Assembly (NCBI RefSeq): GCF_042242105.1
Contig: NC_092033.1
Location: 18,452,408 to 18,516,407, forward strand
Reading direction: 5' to 3'
From: Pempheris klunzingeri
Taxonomy: Eukaryota; Chordata; Actinopteri; Acropomatiformes; Pempheridae
DNA: 64,000 bases
Shown: positions 57,180 to 64,000 of the stretch, in pieces
How positions within the stretch are numbered: the stretch's first letter is position 1
Layout: each line of letters begins with the position of its first letter
Notes under the pieces: generated by a model
Database searches by the model: none
The model's input: only the letters and a program-made list of their open reading frames with translations
Told to the model about the DNA's origin: nothing
Position numbers and translations under genes: made by a program

Positions 57180-57397
57180 TTCCTGTTAAAGGGGAGTTCT
57201 TCCTGCCACTGTTGCCTAATATAACATCTGATGCTGTTCATGTGGGGATTGTTGAATCCTTAATGTTGAATTCCTGAATCGTTGGGTCTCTCTCTAAATT
57301 AAAGAGTTTGGTCTAGACCTGCTCTTTATGGAAAGTGTCTTGAGATAACGCTGTTATGAATTGGAACTATATAAATAAAGATTGATTGATTGATTCA
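57180..57397 (+). mobile_element. Teleost LINE/SINE 3' tail
   Basis: gagttcttcctgccactgtt, gagtttggtctagacctgct and tatataaataaagattgatt end in (GATT)n, the usual tail of an abundant fish retroposon, cut off at its 5' side. Confidence 0.7.
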
Positions 57398-60035
57398 TTT
57401 TACAGTATTGGAATTCAATACTACATACAATAACTTTAATACACTATCACTAATGATCCTGATCAAGTAGTCATTTCGTCAGAAATTCAGTTAATCTGTC
57501 TTCTAAACCCCCCAAAATCTCTGAAGAAATCTATCAGTTACATCTGCAGCTCCCCTTAGCTTTACGGAGCCCCTTGGTTTTAATTTATTGCATAGCTGTC
57601 CTGGCCACAACTAAATTAATGATCATGTTGCTCCGTGGCTGCTGGTAAATAAGCATCAGACTTGTGAAACCTTTCAAATCACTCCTGCACCACATATCAA
57701 TTTCTCCACTGCCCCTCTGTATGCCCAGGATATTCCAAGCATGAATATTTTTCAAAGGTAGGGCTAAATCGAATTGCTCACAAGCAGGCGCCTGTATTAG
57801 TCTATGCAGATCTACATTTAGACACTGTGCATTACTTTTTTGTCAGTGGATCAGTTTTAAGGTGAACTGCTGAGGTGAAAAGCTACACAACAAATCTTTA
57901 ACATAAAGAATACATCAAGGTAAAAATGTGGACTGGCTAGGACTCCGAGGTGGGAATGTACACTGCACAGCTTTTGCAAGGCTCTCACACATAAGCTTGA
58001 CATTTTGAGTGCGTAAAATAATGGCGTGTTAATGGTCTGCCTCTATAGTAATTAATAATCCCTGACTACATGAGAAACATTTATTTGAATGTTTTCTCTG
58101 TTCGTGGTTGGAATAGATTGCTTTTACTCTGTGTAAGAAAGAAATCAAAGAGGCTCAGTTTAGACACTTCTATGAGGTAGACAGCTGTATTATTTATGGA
58201 TATCAAAGTCAGTGCCTACAAAAGACCCTGGTGTGATGTATCAATGAATATCAGAAAGCCGAAATCACTTTCTCCAAGCAGATGTCGTTCATTTTATGTC
58301 CTGCAGTGGCCCTACATAAAGAAATAAATGTTTAATTCTCACATGACCCACATTTCAAGTATCCAGTTGCCAGAAGCTCTTACTAACATGGACTCATATC
58401 CATTTGAGATTTATTGTATACAGACCTCACAATATAGTTTTATATTTCCTTTCTATACCCAATATGCGACGAGACTCAATTTGGCAAAGATGTTGGTTGT
58501 ATTGTGGAATTTGATAAGGTCATTCAGTTAAGAAAAAAGTACTGCCAACAGTGTGTTTCTTTAATAGCAGTGATAAGTGGAATTGCACATGCTGTGGTTC
58601 GATAATGTTGTATTTAAGTGAAAGCCATAGAGAATTAGTGGAGAAATTGAAACATTTCTGCAGAATAGCTCCACTCATTGTGATATCTCTGCAAGGGGGG
58701 AAGAAGACTGTAGTTAAATTGACTGTTAATTGAGTTCTGCCTTTTTTTTTTTTTTTTTGGCATCCACTGGTTAATGGTTTTACTCAAATCCATAGTGAAT
58801 AAGAAACCAAGGACATATCAAACGAGCAGAAACATGAAAGCATAACTTAAACAATTCTTATGATAACATGATTTAATGGTGCTGTATTCGCCCACAGTAT
58901 ATTGAGACAAAGAATGAGGAAATGCAAGAAAAACGAGGCAACATAATGTAATGAGCCACAGAGGTGTCGAAGGAAAGTAAGAGAGAGTAATTCTACAAGG
59001 AAAAGGTTACACAATTTTACCAGTGATGAATATGCATGACTATGTTAATGTAACATTCATGGAAATGATGATATTGGGATATTTTAATAATACTTAAGCC
59101 AAAAGTCATTGGGTTACCATCTCTGAAACCCAACCCTTATTATTTCAATCAAGGCTTGATGTTAAATGTTATCACTGTTATCTTGATGGATCAGGAATAC
59201 TGCATATCTAAGCTGTGAGAAAGTTGCTTGACCCCCTGTACCTCTCATATTTTAAAAGCTGAGCTTTTGGTTGTCAAACCACTCAACTTTGCTCAAGTGT
59301 AAAGCACACAAAAACTCAATGTAACAAAGCTTTCTGAGGTTAGACACTCAATTCTAAAAGTGCAAAGGATCCATACTAAAAGTGTACATGTGCTCAAAAA
59401 CAGAAAAGGGCATGCACCAAAAACTAATCAGACTTATAAAGCTACATACACACACCTGCAGGAAAAGTTGCCTTTATAAATGATAGTCCACTTTGAAATG
59501 TCCACACATTCCCACATTCAACTATAAGTGGTCGATGCATTGCAGCTCATCAGTGCTGATGCATAGAAACAAGCCTGCTGATTAGTGGCTCTTCACTATG
59601 AATCCTGGTAACAACTGAGAGGAAGACCCAGAAAGGGAACTTTTCTGACACAGATATTGAGGTGCTTCTTAGTGAGGTTAAGGTTAGTAAGCATATTGTT
59701 TCGTGGCTGTGCAAATGTGCCAGTTGAGGTAGCTGGAGATGGCAGTGCAGGTGACAGCCACTGCCGTGTCTCCAGTGTGCTCTGTGTGCCCGACAGCACA
59801 GTGGTGTTTACTGCAGTGAGTATACACACAAAAACTATATGAAAACTAACACTGTATTTGATCATGTACAGTTTGTACAGTATTAGAGGACAGAATAGAT
59901 AAAAGATAGAATAAGATACTTGTAAAATAGAAATATTGACACTATTGTGCAGTTCTTTAATGCTATTTGATGTTATCTTGGATTTCAACAGTAATGATGA
60001 TAATCCTATCAGGGAGCCTACTTAAAAGATAACTC

Positions 60036-60454
60036 CAGTATCTCTAAACTGGGCCCTGTTTTGGCTTCAAAATGTCTGGTAGGTACAAATTGGTCTAGAA
60101 GACTACTTAGAATGGACAGTGAACAAGCTGTTATTGCTGCAATATAATCCTTCCGGGCAATCATGCCTGATTGAAGTACACCCACTAAAGGTTCTTGTTT
60201 TTGACACTGACAGGCTCAGATTGTGTCTGATTTTGTTTAAGTAGAATCAGCCGTTGTGTTTCGCTAATCAAACTGACCAGACTCCTTTGACAATAACTGT
60301 AACTGTAGAACAGAAGCAATTGCCCCGAAGGATTACATTATATCAACTGTAACTCGATAGCCATCCATTCTCAGCTGTCAGTGGAGGCGCACTACTGTAC
60401 CACAGTCATTTCGAACCCAAAAAATGTAAAATAGGGCCCAGGTTAAGGATACCT
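60036..60454. mobile_element. Non-autonomous DNA element with inverted ends
   Basis: Imperfect inverted ends of about 27 bp (60036-60062 and 60428-60454), both holding tgggccct. 419 bp long, with no transposase. A diverged relative lies at 56560-56965. Confidence 0.65.
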
Positions 60455-60456
60455 GC

Positions 60457-60750
60457 CACGGCTGTGGCTCAGAGGTATAGTGGGCCGTCCATCAATCAGA
60501 AGATTGGCTGTTCAGCTCCTCCAAGTCAGCATGTTGAAGTGTCCTTTGGCAAGACACTGAACCCCAACTTGCTCCTGAAGCAGCTTCAGTGTGTGAATGT
60601 GTGAACAGTAATAGTCTCTTCCTTAGATTCCTCCTGTATGAATGATGTGTGAATGGTTGAATGAAGATGTGAAGTAAATGCACTTTGAGTAGTCAAAGTG
60701 ACTAGAAAGGCTCTTTACAAATAAAGACCATTTACCATGTTGAAGTGAAA
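60457..60750 (+). repeat. tRNA-derived SINE-like repeat, copy 2
   Basis: Head ggctgtggctcagaggtata has an A-box look. Further on are ttggcaagacactgaacccc and, at the end, aataaagaccatttacca. Opposite in orientation to the copy at 40482-40750. It abuts the element ending at 60454. Confidence 0.65.
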
Positions 60751-61109
60751 AGGACTGTATATTCACACTAGCCAGACTTTGAATCATGCACCCACCACAT
60801 CCTGGCATCATTCAGGGTGCTCTCCACAACTGACCACAGGTGTCAGTAGCATACAGCCCTCTGCTCTGTGCTCTGGGGATGAGGAATTTGGTGGTGAGAC
60901 AGTTCTAATGAAATACTGAATGGAATTTGGCTCATTACTACAAACACAAATAACAAATTTCAATGTTTATGATAAAGTAGATCTATAAGTAATGAGTGAC
61001 ATGAAGTGAAATTAAATGTGTTCAAATCATTACATGTTTGATCAATGATGCCGCTGACATTTACTTTCTACAATCTGACTTTAATTTAATACCTCAAATT
61101 GCAAATGAA

Positions 61110-61290
61110 CTGTGCTTTTATTGTGCCTTTCTAGTCTTTTCAACCTCTCTAAGAGCTGTATCTGTTCACACTGTTAACACTCCATTTGGGGTTCGGATAC
61201 TTTGACATGCAGACTTGAGGAGCCAGTAATCAAACCGCTGATCTTCCAATTAGTCAACAACCCACTCTACCACAGCCGCCACCTCAACAC
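61110..61290 (-). repeat. tRNA-derived SINE-like repeat, decayed copy 3
   Basis: ttattgtgcctttctagtct to actctaccacagccgccacc on the plus strand keeps both ends of the family, with loss in the middle. Confidence 0.5.
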
Positions 61291-61829
61291 CTGCATCAGC
61301 AGTTTCCCCTGTCTCCAAAATGTGTTGTGTGTACGCATAGGTCAAAGTGTTCGTAAATATGTGTACATTTCCTTATCACACTTTCATTTATAAATCTCGA
61401 TTTATGCATAGAAAGGAGAGCACGCACATTGCAAGCCCTTTGTTTTTTTGCATACGCAACGGTTATGAAAGACAAATTATCTAGCTTTGACCTGGAAAAT
61501 TCCCAGGACAATAAAAAAAAGATAACTAGGCAAAACTTGTGTGGCCCCACATCTTAAATATTTAATTATTACACCTATGAATTTATGTGATAGACATGAA
61601 AGTATGAAGAGTGAGCAATCTTAATCCGTTGAAGACGATCACAAGATGACTGAAAGTACAGCAAAAAGCTAATAAGTGGACATTAAGTTAATTACCTTTT
61701 GGTACAGTATTGAAAGGACAATGCTGGTGCTGTTTTCAATGTAAACCCAACCACACAATTATTAGAAAATGTGCAGAATGTGGCCATAGAGGAATGTCCA
61801 TGGTCAGAAACAAGGTAAGCTGTGGCATT

Positions 61830-62180
61830 TAAGCAATACTCAATAGGTACTAATATTCACCACACCATTACACCAGTACCACGATGGCCTGAACCATTGA
61901 CACAGGGCAGGATAGATCCATGGATACCTGTTGTTAACAATACATTTGGACCCAAATATGACAGCAGAAATCAGGATTTGTCAGACCAACAACATTTTTC
62001 CAATCTTCTATTGTCCTGTTTTGGTGAGCCTGTGCCCACAGAGGCTTCAGTTTTCTGTTCTTAGCTAACAGCAGCCCAGTGTAGCCTGTTAACTTCAAGG
62101 TTCCACGTGTGTTCAGAGATGACTGTTGTAACTAGGGTGTGAAATTACTTTTTTTCCCCTCACCTGCCACTTTCATTTGT
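61830..62180 (-). mobile_element. Tc1-like transposon fragment
   Basis: accattacaccagtaccacg, tttttccaatcttctattgt, ttttggtgagcctgtgccca and gcttcagttttctgttctta follow, in order, a common fish Tc1-type element. Minus-strand coding sense. Broken and partial. Confidence 0.6.
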
Positions 62181-64000
62181 GGTCCTGAGCACCATGCCAG
62201 TGAAACTCTGACATGACCAGGGATGACATCAAAACGTGTCTCAGCAGTTTTTGTTTTCACATCATCTGCTGCACTGAATGTCCCGCATTCCAATATGCAC
62301 ATTTTGGAAAGTTACATAATTGAAAAGACATGCAGTAGGATGTTCTGCTTTCTTGAGAACCTTGTAGACCATGCAGTCCAGACCACTTGATTTTAAGTGT
62401 GAGATTGATTGTTTTATTGTCACAACTGAGATACAACAAATTCATGTTCATTTTACTCTGCAAAGAAAGTATGATGGACAAAAATGTAGCTTGCCTGTAG
62501 AAATGCTTAGAATTAGGTCGTCCAGAAGTGACAACAGATGGTACAGGAGATGAAACACTTGCAGAGGAGAGTTGTGGATGACTGACTAAAGGGCCAGAGC
62601 AAGAATTCAGAATTTCCGTATGGTGTTGACCTCAGCAGGGTGTATCAGTGTGATGTTGACCTAATTTTGTACTTCAATGCAACCCAAAGTTATTTTGTTG
62701 CAACACAGTAAAGAAACATTAACCAGGAGCAAGCTCCCAAATATCTGAAAGAGGTCCTAGAAATGTCCCAATCTTGCAACACCAGAGCATACTGTATCAT
62801 TTTGGGTGGCTGTACTTCTAGACAGATTCAGTTGGAGTTACCAGGGGGAATTTTGTAACAGCCTGGTTGGTTAACCGTGACAGAGGGCATTGAATCCTGA
62901 GAATGACAACTGGAGTGACTCAGAAATGTCAGTAAGCGCTGATCTCACTAATCCCCAAGGTCATGGAGAGATTTTTGTGGTATGGTCTTCTTTTTCTCCT
63001 ATCACTGTTAAACCCTCACCTGTTGTAACAAGATGAAATGATTGGGATACCTGTTTCCCCATTTCTGGGGAAGTCTTATTCACAAGAAGAAAGACAAATT
63101 ATAACAGGTTTGCATTAGAAAATACTTTGTTTATGCCCAAGAGCCAATTTTAAATATGAGAAAACTGGTGAACATGACAATGTTTCTCTCACATGTACCT
63201 CATAAAATCACATCTTTGTGTGTATTTGTACAATAGTTTGAATTAAGCCTATTGTTTATCTAAGATTACTACAATTCTTCCCTCACCTGCACCAGTTTAA
63301 AGGTACTTAAAAAACTTAAAAAGCCATAATGATATATCTGAGTCTATGTATAGCCAAGTCAAGGCATTCCTCAGCATAATTTTATTCCAGTCATGCACTA
63401 GGATAACTTATCATACAATACTGAATCAACGATGTGAAACAGCTGGTAATGGTCTGCAGATCAAGCATTTTAGTGAGCAGTTATTTTTGAAGAGTGCAGC
63501 AAAATCCAATTATGTTTGCCAGATGATAAATACCTGCAGTGGTCTGACGTTGCTAATACAGTGACATTAATTGATTCACTGTGTTTTCTTTCAGGCAGGA
63601 TTTGCAGGTGCCTTTGGTGCAGGATTGAGAGTTGTATGCACTTGCATACTTATGGCCTACACATCATATATGTGATTTTAACATCAGTTCAGTCTGTACT
63701 ACTTACATATATACTACTGGGACAGAAATGAAGGTGGCTATGATAACTTCCTGTTATCATGATAGTCTCATGATAAAGCCTTCACAGTCATGAATGTCTA
63801 TATAGTGGCCCCTCTGAATCTCATTTCATCATCTCATGGGTTGTTGGACTACAAAAACACTCAGTCCACTTGTGATCGTAGGGTGCTGTGACACAATGCC
63901 CTTTCTTCCCTCATACTTTGGTCAAATACAGACCCACAACAGCAAGTTTCACTTTGGCCATCAGGTTTGGTCATCAAGGGTATAAACTGGAATTAACGTC

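Larger units (their letters stand above)
55176..64000 (+). other. slc41a2 intron after coding exon 9, runs off window
   Basis: At least 8,825 bp. Contains the repeats listed at 56560, 57180, 60036, 60457, 61110 and 61830. The stretches 55180-56550, 57400-60030 and 62190-64000 show no gene or clear repeat. Confidence 0.8.

Noticed and set aside
63590-63640. Possible exon after ttctttcag at 63596
   Set aside because: The acceptor looks fair, but the translation has none of the expected C-terminal SLC41 motifs in any frame and no donor fits.

Overview
The window is nuclear DNA of a ray-finned fish, most likely a percomorph teleost. The basis is two vertebrate protein genes with ordinary introns (slc41a2 and nopchap1, also neighbours in human), plus repeat families typical of teleosts: Tc1-like transposons, a Rex6-like LINE, a DIRS-like fossil and several short tRNA-like dispersed repeats.

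Bases 1 to about 22,362 are one tandem array that enters from the left edge. The unit is 426 bp, or 398 bp in a deleted form. Each unit carries a tRNA-Glu slot on the minus strand and a spacer of about 354 bp. I count 54 slots: 26 full-length tRNA-Glu(CUC), 13 full-length tRNA-Glu(UUC), 13 copies of one 44-nt deleted tRNA, one other truncated copy (567-609) and one decayed copy at the right edge. Units are ordered into higher-order repeats of 1,250, 1,676 and 2,094 bp, so the isoacceptors and the deleted form recur at set positions. The array stops at a decayed unit abutting a hAT-like terminal motif near 22,360.

From about 23,084 to 24,790 lies nopchap1 (C12orf45 homologue) on the minus strand, complete in four coding exons, 150 residues. 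It is divergent from slc41a2 on the plus strand. The region between them, about 24,791-25,500, should hold both promoters.

slc41a2 fills the rest. Nine coding exons from 26,737 to 55,175 encode 507 residues of a magnesium transporter with two MgtE-type halves. All splice phases join. The last coding exon or exons (about 60 residues by comparison with human SLC41A2) were not found and probably lie beyond 64,000. The introns hold transposon fossils, MITE-like elements, microsatellites and, in the intron before the first coding exon, a perfect 31-bp inverted repeat.

The genes are not an operon. The tRNA array supplies glutamate tRNAs to translation, nopchap1 acts in box C/D snoRNP assembly, and slc41a2 moves magnesium across membranes. 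Their closeness reflects chromosome history. All family assignments come from reading the sequence; no database search was run.
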